Assembly (NCBI RefSeq): GCF_001648775.1
Contig: NZ_LVEJ01000036.1
Location: forward strand, 62,001-126,000
Direction: 5' to 3'
Origin: Pseudomonas fluorescens
GTDB taxonomy: Bacteria; Pseudomonadota; Gammaproteobacteria; Pseudomonadales; Pseudomonadaceae
DNA length: 64,000 bases
This document shows, piece by piece, positions 23,422 through 31,283 of this stretch. The notes under the pieces were generated by a model that did not search any database, had not been told where the DNA came from, and saw only the letters and a program-made list of their open reading frames with translations. The translations under genes and the position numbers were made by a program. Positions within the stretch are counted from its first letter, which is position 1. Each line of letters opens with the position of its first letter.

Positions 23422-24646
23422 CCGTTTATTGCCGGCATCCTTCCGTGGTGTTGGTTTCTGGATCGATCAGGCGAAAACCCCGGTCGGTCGCAAGGGGCAG
23501 TTGCACGAGTATCCGCAACGTGACTTGCCGTTTTTCGAAGACCTTGGCCAACAGGCCAGGACTCACGACATCACGGCATTCATCATCGGCGCCGATTGCC
23601 TGGAGCAGCGCGACAAGCTGCTCAAGGCATTGGAGGCGGGCAGTGGTGAACTGATGCATCCGTGGCTGGGGCGATTGCAAGTCAAGGTCGGCGAATGCGA
23701 CATGACTCACACCCGCCAGGACGGCGGGTTGGTGACCTTTGCGCTGAAGTTCTATCCCGACCAGCCAGTGCCGTTTCCGACCGCTACCGTCAGCACACAG
23801 AAAGTGTTGCTGGCCAAGGCCGATACGCTACTGGGCTCGGCCGTCGCACGGTTTGAACAGGCAATGACGCTGATCAAGGCCGCGCGGATCGGCATTGCCA
23901 ATCTGCGCAACAGCCTCACCGGCGTCTATGAGGTGATCAAGGAACAACTCAAGCCGCTGATCGAACAGTACAAAGAGATCACCGAACTGGTCAAAGCGGT
24001 CAAGGAATTGCCCAAGGAAGTGGCCGCGGAGTTCAAGGGTTTGCTCGGCGATATCAAGGAACTGAAAGAATTCGCCAAGGAGGGCTACCGTGGCGTGATT
24101 GCCGACGTGTCGCAGCAACTCGAAGCGATTCGCAAGGCTGATGCGCCGAAACTCACCACGGGCAAAGACACCAGTGCGGCGGCGCAGGCGATGGCTGATC
24201 TGGTGCAGGACACAATGTTGGTCAAAGTCGCGCAATGGGTCGCATCGATGCCAGTGGCAACAGCCCCGGTGAAGCTGCAGTCGACACCGTCGGTGGGACA
24301 GCAGGTGCACCAGCCAGTCACTCGCCAGGAAGTGCCGGTGACCGACGACATGCAGGCGCTGCGTGATGCGGTGGCGGTGGCCGTCAATCCGATGCTGGAC
24401 AAGGCTGGCCCGGTGCACTTTCAAGCGATCAACGATCTCAAGGATGCCTTGAATGCGCACCTCAAGGCCGTGGCTTCGTCGGGCGTGCGACTGGTCAGCA
24501 AGTCATTCCAGGAAAGTCTGCCGGCGCTGGTGGTGGCCTACAAACAGTTCACCGATGCCACGCGAGTCGACGAAGTAAGCCAACGCAACGCGGCTGCCCA
24601 TCCCGGGTTCATGTCGCCCAATGACGTGAAAGTCGCCAGGGAGTGA
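23408..24646 (+). CDS. tailocin B: Mu gpN-like tail protein (DNA circularisation N-terminal family)
   Basis: 412 residues starting MNWRDRLLPASFRGVGFWID, followed by RKGQLHEYPQRDLPFFEDLG and DITAFIIGADCLEQRDKLLK, the DNA_circ_N signature. In Mu this protein is a tail-tip or baseplate component; the old name about DNA circularisation is historical. The middle is a long helical region (KPLIEQYKEITELVKAVKEL...). GGGAGG precedes the ATG at 23408. Confidence 0.9.
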   Translation: MNWRDRLLPASFRGVGFWIDQAKTPVGRKGQLHEYPQRDLPFFEDLGQQARTHDITAFIIGADCLEQRDKLLKALEAGSGELMHPWLGRLQVKVGECDMTHTRQDGGLVTFALKFYPDQPVPFPTATVSTQKVLLAKADTLLGSAVARFEQAMTLIKAARIGIANLRNSLTGVYEVIKEQLKPLIEQYKEITELVKAVKELPKEVAAEFKGLLGDIKELKEFAKEGYRGVIADVSQQLEAIRKADAPKLTTGKDTSAAAQAMADLVQDTMLVKVAQWVASMPVATAPVKLQSTPSVGQQVHQPVTRQEVPVTDDMQALRDAVAVAVNPMLDKAGPVHFQAINDLKDALNAHLKAVASSGVRLVSKSFQESLPALVVAYKQFTDATRVDEVSQRNAAAHPGFMSPNDVKVARE

Positions 24647-24649
24647 GCC

Positions 24650-25699
24650 ATGAGCGAAATGGATAATCGCGTCACGCTCACCGTGGGTGATATGGAATAT
24701 GGCGGCTGGAAAAGTGTTGAAATCAGCGCGGATCTGGAGCGTCAGTTTCGCACCTTCAAACTCGATATCACCTGGCAATGGCCAGGCCAGACGGTCGATC
24801 AACGGATAGCCGCCGGGGATGCCTGTGAGGTGCGGATCGGCAAGGATCTGGTGTTGACCGGGTATGTTTTCAAGGCACCGATCCGCTATGACGGGCGGCA
24901 GATCAGTCTGAGCATCGAAGGCAGTTCCTGTACGCAGGATCTGGTGGATTGCGCCGCGATCAATCGCCCGAACCAATGGAAAGATCAGCCGATGCTGAGC
25001 ATCGTCGAAGCGCTGGCCTCTTCCTACAAGGTAAAGGTGGTCAGCGAGATTACCGAGACGGCGCGACTGGGCAGTTACACCATCGTGCCGGGTGAGACGG
25101 TGTTTCAAGCCATCGACCGATTGCTCTCTTTGTTTCGAGTGTTTTCCACCGATGACGCTCAAGGCCGGCTGTTGCTGGCCAGGCCCGGCAGCAGTGGCCG
25201 GGCCAGTGATGTGCTGGAGCTTGGCAAAAATATTCTTTCGGCCAACGCGCCGATGGATTACAGCCAGGTGTTCTCCGAATACCGGGTGATCGGCCAGCAA
25301 AAGGGCAACGATCAAAAGAGCGGGGCGGCCGTCAGCGAGATTGAATCGGTGGCCACCGATCTGGGTTACAAGCGCCGCCGCGTCACGGTCATCAACGAAG
25401 GGCTGCAGATCAGCCCCGATTTTTCGTTGCAACGCGCGCTGTGGGAAAGCTCGACGCGTGTCGGGCGGGCACAGACCACCACCTATCAGGTGCAGGGCTG
25501 GCGCCAGTCCAATGGTGATTTGTGGCGTCACAACACGTTGGTCCGGGTCAAGGATCCGGTGCTCGGGTTTGATGACGACATGCTGATTTCCAAAGTGACC
25601 TATTCACTCTCGGCGCAAGGTTCGGTGACCACGCTGCAAGTGGCACCGCCGCACACCTTCGACGCCAATCCGACGCCGCCGAAAAAACCTTCGGCCTGA
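24650..25699 (+). CDS. tailocin B: baseplate hub (Mu gpP/gp44-like)
   Basis: 349 residues starting MSEMDNRVTLTVGDMEYGGW, with SVEISADLERQFRTFKLDIT and a C-terminal GFDDDMLISKVTYSLSAQGS, typical of Mu gp44 hub proteins (gpD equivalents). Three bases after the preceding gene. It is the functional counterpart of D in tailocin A. Confidence 0.9.
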   Translation: MSEMDNRVTLTVGDMEYGGWKSVEISADLERQFRTFKLDITWQWPGQTVDQRIAAGDACEVRIGKDLVLTGYVFKAPIRYDGRQISLSIEGSSCTQDLVDCAAINRPNQWKDQPMLSIVEALASSYKVKVVSEITETARLGSYTIVPGETVFQAIDRLLSLFRVFSTDDAQGRLLLARPGSSGRASDVLELGKNILSANAPMDYSQVFSEYRVIGQQKGNDQKSGAAVSEIESVATDLGYKRRRVTVINEGLQISPDFSLQRALWESSTRVGRAQTTTYQVQGWRQSNGDLWRHNTLVRVKDPVLGFDDDMLISKVTYSLSAQGSVTTLQVAPPHTFDANPTPPKKPSA

Positions 25700-25760
25700 C
25701 ACCGAACCTGACGGGCATCACCTGACAGGTTTTGTGTTGGCAAAGTCTTGAGGACAATTC

Positions 25761-26270
25761 ATGAGCCTACTGACACGCCTCCTGGCGCGCGGCACCGTCG
25801 TGCTCGCCAACTCGGCATCCAAACTGCAATCGCTGCAAATGCGCCTCACCGCCGGTGAGCTGAACGACGACATCGAGCATTTCGAACCCTACGGCTTCAC
25901 CAGTCGCCCCCTGGCTGGCGCCGAGGGGGTCGTCACCTTCCTTGGCGGTGACCGTTCCCACGCCATCGCTCTGGTGATCGCCGATCGGCGTTATCGCCTG
26001 CAATCGCTGAACAACGGCGAAGTGGCGATCTACACCGACGAGGGCGACAAGCTCCATTTCAAGCGTGGGCGAATCATCGACATCGAGACGTCCACGCTGA
26101 ACATCCGCGCCAGTACGGCGGTGAACTTTGACACGCCGGTGCTCAATCAGACCGGCAAGATCGTGTCCACCGGCGATCAAATTGCCGGTGCCGTCAGCCA
26201 GCAAAACCATGCGCATGTCGGCGTGCAACCGGGCAGCGGTCAGACCGGTGCACCGGCAGGAGGCAAATGA
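25761..26270 (+). CDS. tailocin B: baseplate spike (Mu gp45-like)
   Basis: 169 residues. LQMRLTAGELNDDIEHFEPY and GAEGVVTFLGGDRSHAIALV are Mu gp45 features; a short beta-helix (STLNIRASTAVNFDTPVLNQ) leads to NHAHVGVQPGSG, whose His150-x-His152 is the iron-binding apex known for contractile-tail spikes. This differs from spike A, which lacks it. AGGACA lies before the ATG. Confidence 0.92.
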   Translation: MSLLTRLLARGTVVLANSASKLQSLQMRLTAGELNDDIEHFEPYGFTSRPLAGAEGVVTFLGGDRSHAIALVIADRRYRLQSLNNGEVAIYTDEGDKLHFKRGRIIDIETSTLNIRASTAVNFDTPVLNQTGKIVSTGDQIAGAVSQQNHAHVGVQPGSGQTGAPAGGK

Positions 26271-26668
26271 TGCTCATCAGTCAGAACCTCCACGCCGCAT
26301 TGACCCGCGCGGTGCTCATCAGCCTGTTCACCTGGCGCCGCGCTGCCGATGACGACGCCCTCGACGACGAGGAGCGTTATGGCTGGTGGGGCGACACCTT
26401 TCCCACCGTCGCCGACGACCGCATCGGCTCGCGGCTATGGCTGTTACGCCGGGTCAAGCTGACCCGGCAGACCCAGATGGACGCCGAGTTCTATGCCCGC
26501 GAAGCCCTGCAATGGCTGATCGACGACGGCCACTGCAGCGGCATCGACATCATCAGCGATCGCCTCGACGCACAGCGCCTGAACCTGCGCACGGTCTTGA
26601 CCCTGGCTGACGGTGAACGTCTGGACATCAACCCCGATAACAGTTGGCAGGTGATCTATGCCGTTTGA
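26267..26668 (+). CDS. tailocin B: baseplate protein gp46 (gp25/W-like)
   Basis: 133 residues (MMLISQNLHAALTRAVLISL...). GWWGDTFPTVADDRIGSRLWLL is diagnostic of the Mu gp46 family, the wedge protein equivalent to W. Two adjacent ATGs (26267, 26270); the first has the better spacing from CAGGAGG. Overlaps both neighbours. Confidence 0.92.
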   Translation: MMLISQNLHAALTRAVLISLFTWRRAADDDALDDEERYGWWGDTFPTVADDRIGSRLWLLRRVKLTRQTQMDAEFYAREALQWLIDDGHCSGIDIISDRLDAQRLNLRTVLTLADGERLDINPDNSWQVIYAV

Positions 26669-27701
26669 AACCCCTTCGCTGCCGGTGCTGATCAAGCGCA
26701 CCCAAAGCGACCTGGCCAGCGATGCGCTGCGCCAGTCCGATGCGCAAGTGCTGGCCCGTACTCTCGGCGGCGCGGTGTACGGTCTGTATGGCTATCTCGA
26801 CTGGATTGCCCAGCAGATCCTGCCCGACAAAGCCGACGAATCGACCCTGGAGCGTATCGCCGCACTGCGGCTTAATCAGCCGCGAAAACCCGCCCAGGCG
26901 GCCAAAGGCAGTGTCAGATTCACCGCCACCCTCGGCGCCGTGCTGGATGTCGATACGCTGTTGCAATCGACTGACGGGCGTACCTACAAAGTCACGGCTG
27001 CCCGCACGGCGCGCAATGGCATCAACACCACGACCGTCGCTGCGCTGGAGGCCGGCAGCCTGGGCAATGCCGATACCGGTCTGACGCTCAGCCTGGTGCA
27101 GCCGGTCGCCGGCATCCTCAGCAATACCTTTGTGGTCCTGGCACCCGGGCTCACCGGCGGTGTCGCCGAGGAAAGCCTTGAGTCGCTGCGTGCCCGGGTG
27201 ATTCGTTCATACCGCCTGATACCTCATGGCGGTTCGGCGCAAGACTATGAAACCTGGGCGCTGGAATGCCCGGGCATCACTCGCGCCTGGTGCCGGGGCA
27301 ATTTCCTCGGGCCCGGCACCGTGGGTGTCTTCGTCATGCATGACGACGATCTGCAACCGATTCCCAATGAACAGCAGTTGGCCGATGTCCTGGCCTACAT
27401 CGAGCCGTTGCGCCCGGTGACTGCCGACGTGAGGGTTTTGGCGCCGGTGCAGGTGCTGGTCAATTACAAACTGCGGATCACTCCCGACACCAGTGCAGTG
27501 CGCGCGGCCATCGAAAGCCAACTGCGCGATCTGCACAACCGTGAGGCCGGCCTTGGGGAGACCCTGTTGCTGAGCCATATCGACGAAGCCATCAGCAGTG
27601 CCACCGGCGAGACGGATCACCGGCTCGATACACCTTCGGCCGACGTCACGGCTGCCGAGAATCAGTTGCTGACTTTTGGGGGTATCGAATGGCTGTCTTG
27701 A
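26658..27701 (+). CDS. tailocin B: baseplate protein gp47 (Baseplate_J family)
   Basis: 347 residues starting MPFETPSLPVLIKRTQSDLA, with GGAVYGLYGYLDWIAQQILP and SYRLIPHGGSAQDYETWALE, the Mu gp47/Baseplate_J signature. Outer wedge of the baseplate, counterpart of J in tailocin A. Overlaps gp46 by 11 bases and gp48 by 13. Confidence 0.93.
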   Translation: MPFETPSLPVLIKRTQSDLASDALRQSDAQVLARTLGGAVYGLYGYLDWIAQQILPDKADESTLERIAALRLNQPRKPAQAAKGSVRFTATLGAVLDVDTLLQSTDGRTYKVTAARTARNGINTTTVAALEAGSLGNADTGLTLSLVQPVAGILSNTFVVLAPGLTGGVAEESLESLRARVIRSYRLIPHGGSAQDYETWALECPGITRAWCRGNFLGPGTVGVFVMHDDDLQPIPNEQQLADVLAYIEPLRPVTADVRVLAPVQVLVNYKLRITPDTSAVRAAIESQLRDLHNREAGLGETLLLSHIDEAISSATGETDHRLDTPSADVTAAENQLLTFGGIEWLS

Positions 27702-28288
27702 GAGGTATCGCGCAGTACCGCAACCAATTGCGCAGCCTCCTGCCCAGCGGTCCGGCCTGGGAGCTGGAGCGCCTGCCCGAACTCAATCAAGTGCTGGAAG
27801 GCGTCGCCGCGGAACTGGCGCGTCTGGATGCACGCGCCGTTGATCTGCTCAATGAAATGGACCCGGCGGGCGTCAGCGAACTGGTGCCGGACTGGGAGCA
27901 GGTGATGAACCTGCCAGATCCCTGTCTGGGCGCGACGCCGCTGTATGACGACCGGCGTCTGGCCGTACGCCGGCGGTTGCTGGCGGTCGGCAATCAGAAC
28001 GCCGCGTACTTCATTGAAGTCGCCCGCAGCCAGGGTTATCCGGACGCCACCGTCACTGAACTGCGCGTCCCGCGCATGGGCCGCTCGCGGTTTGGTCGTG
28101 CCCATTTTGGCACCTGGAAGGCGCAGTTCATGTGGATCCTCAACACCGGCGGGCGTCTGGCCACCGGACGTCGCTTTGGCGCCAGTTATTGGGGCGAGCG
28201 CTTCGGCATGAATCCGGGCTCGGCCCTGGAATGCCTCATTCACCGCAGTGCACCGGCTCATACCCAGGTGTACATCAATTTTGACTAA
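27689..28288 (+). CDS. tailocin B: gp48-like tail protein (DUF2313)
   Basis: 199 residues (MAVLRGIAQYRNQLRSLLPS...). LLPSGPAWELERLPELNQVL and LVPDWEQVMNLPDPCLG are hallmarks of the DUF2313/Mu gp48 family, which connects baseplate to fibre like P2 gpI. The C-terminus FECLIHRSAPAHTQVYINFD-like ending is also typical. Confidence 0.93.
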   Translation: MAVLRGIAQYRNQLRSLLPSGPAWELERLPELNQVLEGVAAELARLDARAVDLLNEMDPAGVSELVPDWEQVMNLPDPCLGATPLYDDRRLAVRRRLLAVGNQNAAYFIEVARSQGYPDATVTELRVPRMGRSRFGRAHFGTWKAQFMWILNTGGRLATGRRFGASYWGERFGMNPGSALECLIHRSAPAHTQVYINFD

Positions 28289-28300
28289 GGAATAAAACCA

Positions 28301-29461
28301 ATGGATTACCCGAAAAGTGTACCCAGCGTAGGTCTGGTCAATGGCAAGTTTGTCGATGAAAACCCGATTGCCGGGACACCGGGATCGCTGATCCCGGCGG
28401 TGTGGGGCAACTCCGTTACCGAGGAGATACTCAGCGTGATCAAGGGCGGCGCGCTGGTTCCCGATGAAGCCAACGTCGGGCAGTTGTTGACCGCCGTGCG
28501 CAAAATAAATCAGGCCGGCCTCATCGATTTCGCTCTGGATACCGGCACCGCCAATGCCTACGCTGCGACCTATTCGCCGGCGCCGGGCGCGTTGGTCGAT
28601 GGCATGGTCTTGCGTTTCAAGGCGCTGAATACCAACACCGGTGCCAGTACTTTCTCTGTCGCCGGTTCAGTCGCCAAGCCCCTGGTCGGCATTGACCACA
28701 CGCCGCTGCGCTCCGGCGAGATCGTCGCGACCGGGGATGCCTGGGTGCAATGGAACAGCTCCTTGGGCAGTGGTGCCTGGATTCTGATCGCGAGCACGGG
28801 GGTGGCGAGGCAACTGGGTGCCGATGTGGGCGATGTGAAAACCGTTGCAACCGTCGATGCGCCGAGCGGCTGGCTCAAGTGCAATGGTCAGCCGGTGTTG
28901 AGGACGCAATACGCCAATCTGTTTGCTGCCATCGGTACGCGGTTTGGTGTCGGCGACGGCGCCAACACCTTCAATCTGCCGGATCTGCGCGGTGAGTTTG
29001 TCCGCGGTCTGGACGATGGTCGTGGGGTCGATCCGGGTCGCGTACTGGGCAGCAAGCAGGCGGGGCAGAACGCCTCGCACGTTCACGATGTGTCGGCCGC
29101 TGCTGCGGGGAATCATGCCCACACGGCACGCACGGATGCCGCCGGGGTGCACGCCCACGGTGGTGCCGTCGTCGGCGGTGGCGCCTTCAACATTGACACC
29201 GTCATGGGTGGGCAGGGCGTCATCAACGGTGGGAGTACAGCGGGTTCCATCATGGGCTCCAGCTCGGCGCCAGCGGTCAATCGCAATTTTACGACCAACG
29301 CACCGGCGCACTCCCACGGTATCGTTGCTGATGGTAACCATGCGCACAACGTCGGCGTCGACGCTGCCGGGCAACATAGCCATACGATGTCGGTCGCGGC
29401 GTCGGGTGGTAATGAGGCTCGACCAATGAACACCGCTCTGTTGTATGTCATCAAGTACTGA
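28301..29461 (+). CDS. tailocin B: tail fibre with collar domain and His-x-His-rich tip
   Basis: 386 residues. The N-terminus (MDYPKSVPSVGLVNGKFVDE...GNSVTEEILSVIKGGALVPD) attaches to the baseplate. A collar domain (GWLKCNGQPV, YANLFAAIGTRFGVGDGANTF, LPDLRGEFVRGLDDGRGVDP) leads to a tip with six His-x-His motifs (residues 260, 272, 284, 337, 347, 359) and a final MNTALLYVIKY. In T4 long fibres such motifs bind a row of iron ions in the trimer. No chaperone gene follows it, unlike fibre A. Confidence 0.9.
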   Translation: MDYPKSVPSVGLVNGKFVDENPIAGTPGSLIPAVWGNSVTEEILSVIKGGALVPDEANVGQLLTAVRKINQAGLIDFALDTGTANAYAATYSPAPGALVDGMVLRFKALNTNTGASTFSVAGSVAKPLVGIDHTPLRSGEIVATGDAWVQWNSSLGSGAWILIASTGVARQLGADVGDVKTVATVDAPSGWLKCNGQPVLRTQYANLFAAIGTRFGVGDGANTFNLPDLRGEFVRGLDDGRGVDPGRVLGSKQAGQNASHVHDVSAAAAGNHAHTARTDAAGVHAHGGAVVGGGAFNIDTVMGGQGVINGGSTAGSIMGSSSAPAVNRNFTTNAPAHSHGIVADGNHAHNVGVDAAGQHSHTMSVAASGGNEARPMNTALLYVIKY

Positions 29462-29568
29462 TCGAGCCCTTGCCGAGACAGCACTCTGAAAACTCCGGCA
29501 AAAAATGGCTGGCAGGCATTCGCCGTCAGCCATGGTTCACTCGGAGCATCCAGGGAGGACTACGCATT

Positions 29569-30135
29569 ATGCAAATAACTCAAGACAACCTTTTGAACAT
29601 CATGCCCAACGCCCGCACCCAAGCGGGCGTTTTTGTTTCTGCGCTCAACACCGCGATGGCGCGCAGGTTCATCAATACGCCCAAACGCATCGCGGCGTTT
29701 CTTGCGCAGGTCGGCCACGAGTCGGGGCAGTTGCGCTACGTGCGGGAGTTGGGCAACAACCAATACCTGAGCAAATACGACACCGGTGCCTTGGCCTTGC
29801 GCTTGGGCAACACGCCGGAGGCCGATGGCGACGGGCAAAAGTATCGCGGTCGCGGGCTGATCCAGATCACCGGCCGCGACAATTACCGTCAGTGCAGCCT
29901 CGGACTGTTTGGCGATGAGCGTTTGCTGTCCTTGCCTGAATTGCTCGAACAACCGCAGTGGGCCGCCGAATCTGCCGCATGGTTCTGGGAACAGAAAGGT
30001 TTGAACGCACTGGCCGACCGCGACGAGTTCAACACCATTACCCGACGCATAAACGGCGGGTTGAACGGCTTGCAGGATCGCCTGGATATCTGGGCGCGGG
30101 CGAGGGCGGTGCTATGCCAATCCCCGGGCGAATGA
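29569..30135 (+). CDS. endolysin, GH19 chitinase-like lysozyme
   Basis: 188 residues starting MQITQDNLLNIMPNARTQAG. AFLAQVGHESGQLRYVREL contains the catalytic Glu51 and the second acidic residue Glu60 of the GH19 fold, and GRGLIQITGRDNY is the conserved substrate-cleft motif. It degrades peptidoglycan to release tailocins after the holin opens the membrane. CAGGGAGG lies before the ATG. It corresponds in position to the lytic enzyme that follows D in R-pyocin clusters, here displaced behind tailocin B. Confidence 0.92.
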   Translation: MQITQDNLLNIMPNARTQAGVFVSALNTAMARRFINTPKRIAAFLAQVGHESGQLRYVRELGNNQYLSKYDTGALALRLGNTPEADGDGQKYRGRGLIQITGRDNYRQCSLGLFGDERLLSLPELLEQPQWAAESAAWFWEQKGLNALADRDEFNTITRRINGGLNGLQDRLDIWARARAVLCQSPGE

Positions 30136-30632
30136 TCGCGGTTGTGTTGCTGGCTGCCGCTGCGTTTGCAGCGGCGTGGCAGTTACAGGACTGGCGCTAC
30201 CAAGGGCGGTTGGCGGAACAGGCGCGGATACACGCCGAAACCCTCAATCAACTGACCCAGACCGCCGCCAGCGCGCAACAGGCTGAACAGGATAAACGGC
30301 TGGCGCTGGAGCAACGGCTCACCGCCAGTGAACAAACCCATTACCGAGCGCTGAGCGATGCCCAACGTGATCAGGATCGCCTGCGCGATCGTCTTGCTAC
30401 TGCTGATGTGCGCCTGTCAGTCCTTCTCGACGCCAGCGACGTTGCCCAAGGCTGCAACCTGCCAGCCGCCGCCAGCGCCGGCGGCGTGGATCATGCAGCC
30501 GTACGTGCCCGACTTGACCCGGCGCATGCTCAACGAATTATCGCCATCACCGACACCGGTGACCGCGGATTGATCGCCCTGCAGGCGTGTCAGGCCTATG
30601 TCAGAGCGCTCGCGCCTGAACATTTTGAATGA
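30114..30632 (+). CDS. Rz-like spanin, inner-membrane subunit
   Basis: 172 residues: one N-terminal membrane segment (MIAVVLLAAAAFAAAWQLQD) followed by a long coiled coil (RIHAETLNQLTQTAASAQQA...ASEQTHYRALSDAQRDQD), the Rz layout. It disrupts the outer membrane in the last lysis step. GAGGG supports the ATG at 30114; the ATG at 30132 overlapping the endolysin stop is an alternative. Rz1 is encoded inside it in another frame. Confidence 0.87.
   Translation: MPIPGRMIAVVLLAAAAFAAAWQLQDWRYQGRLAEQARIHAETLNQLTQTAASAQQAEQDKRLALEQRLTASEQTHYRALSDAQRDQDRLRDRLATADVRLSVLLDASDVAQGCNLPAAASAGGVDHAAVRARLDPAHAQRIIAITDTGDRGLIALQACQAYVRALAPEHFE
30358..30573 (+). CDS. Rz1-like spanin lipoprotein, nested inside Rz
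   Basis: 71 residues in a different frame from Rz: MPNVIRIACAIVLLLLMCAC gives a signal peptide with a lipobox (LLMC-AC; lipidated Cys18 or Cys20), followed by a short Pro-rich mature part (PKAATCQPPPAPAAW). This is the outer-membrane half of the spanin, wholly embedded in Rz as in lambda and P2-like phages. Confidence 0.82.
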   Translation: MPNVIRIACAIVLLLLMCACQSFSTPATLPKAATCQPPPAPAAWIMQPYVPDLTRRMLNELSPSPTPVTAD

Positions 30633-30699
30633 GTCTGTGTATTGAAAGCGCAACCGGGTCGTGTACGGTGGAGGCATTCCACACGATCCGGAGCATGCC

Positions 30700-31200
30700 G
30701 TGAAAGAGATCACTCAACTGGCCGCCGAACTGGGCCGACGTCTGCAACTGCTCAATGCCCACGTCACCACTGCTGAATCTTGTACCGGTGGCGGGATTGC
30801 CGAAGCGATCACCCGTATTCCGGGCAGTTCGGCATGGTTCGAGGCCGGTTACGTGACGTACTCCAACCGGCAGAAAACCCAGCAATTGAATGTGCCGACC
30901 GAGTTCTTCGAAACGGTGGGTGCGGTCAGCCGCGAGGTGGTTGAAGCGATGGTGCGTGGCGCTCAGGACAAAAGTCTGGCGCGATTTGCCGTGGCGGTCA
31001 GTGGTGTAGCGGGGCCGGACGGCGGCTCGCCGAACAAACCGGTTGGCACTGTGTGGCTGGCGTGGGGTGTCGGCGAGACGGTGACCAGCGAGGTTCAGCA
31101 CTTCCCCGGCAACCGCGACGAAGTCCGCCGACAAACGGTGAAGGCCGCGCTAGAGGGGCTCCTGCGACTAGCGGCACGAGAAATCGAAAATCAGGGGTAG
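30700..31200 (+). CDS. cinA: CinA C-terminal family protein (nicotinamide-nucleotide amidohydrolase, PncC)
   Basis: 166 residues starting at a GTG (read as Met) with KEITQLAAELGRRLQLLNAH. Motifs TAESCTGGGIAEAITRIPGS and FAVAVSGVAGPDGGSPNKPV are those of the CinA/PncC deamidase that recycles NMN. GGAG lies seven bases before the GTG. It is the right-hand chromosomal anchor of the tailocin island, 83 bases upstream of recA, and of typical length for the Pseudomonas single-domain form. Confidence 0.93.
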   Translation: MKEITQLAAELGRRLQLLNAHVTTAESCTGGGIAEAITRIPGSSAWFEAGYVTYSNRQKTQQLNVPTEFFETVGAVSREVVEAMVRGAQDKSLARFAVAVSGVAGPDGGSPNKPVGTVWLAWGVGETVTSEVQHFPGNRDEVRRQTVKAALEGLLRLAAREIENQG

Positions 31201-31227
31201 GCGATCCGCGAACGCTGTGGAATAATA

Positions 31228-31243
31228 CTGGCTACTTATACAG
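31228..31243. promoter_or_regulatory. LexA box before recA
   Basis: CTG-GCTACTTATA-CAG fits the CTG-N10-CAG SOS box and lies 41 bases before the recA ATG. It ties RecA, and through it the PrtR-like repressor, to DNA damage. Confidence 0.85.
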
Positions 31244-31283
31244 GTGTTGGCCGTCAGGCCTTATTGATTACGTGAGGACTTTA

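Noticed and set aside
23408..24646. DNA circularisation enzyme
   Set aside because: The family name is historical; in this gene order the protein is a tail-tip component and the particle carries no DNA.
5404..29461. Complete temperate prophage
   Set aside because: No integrase, terminase, portal, capsid, head-completion or replication genes are present; both tail sets are complete without them.
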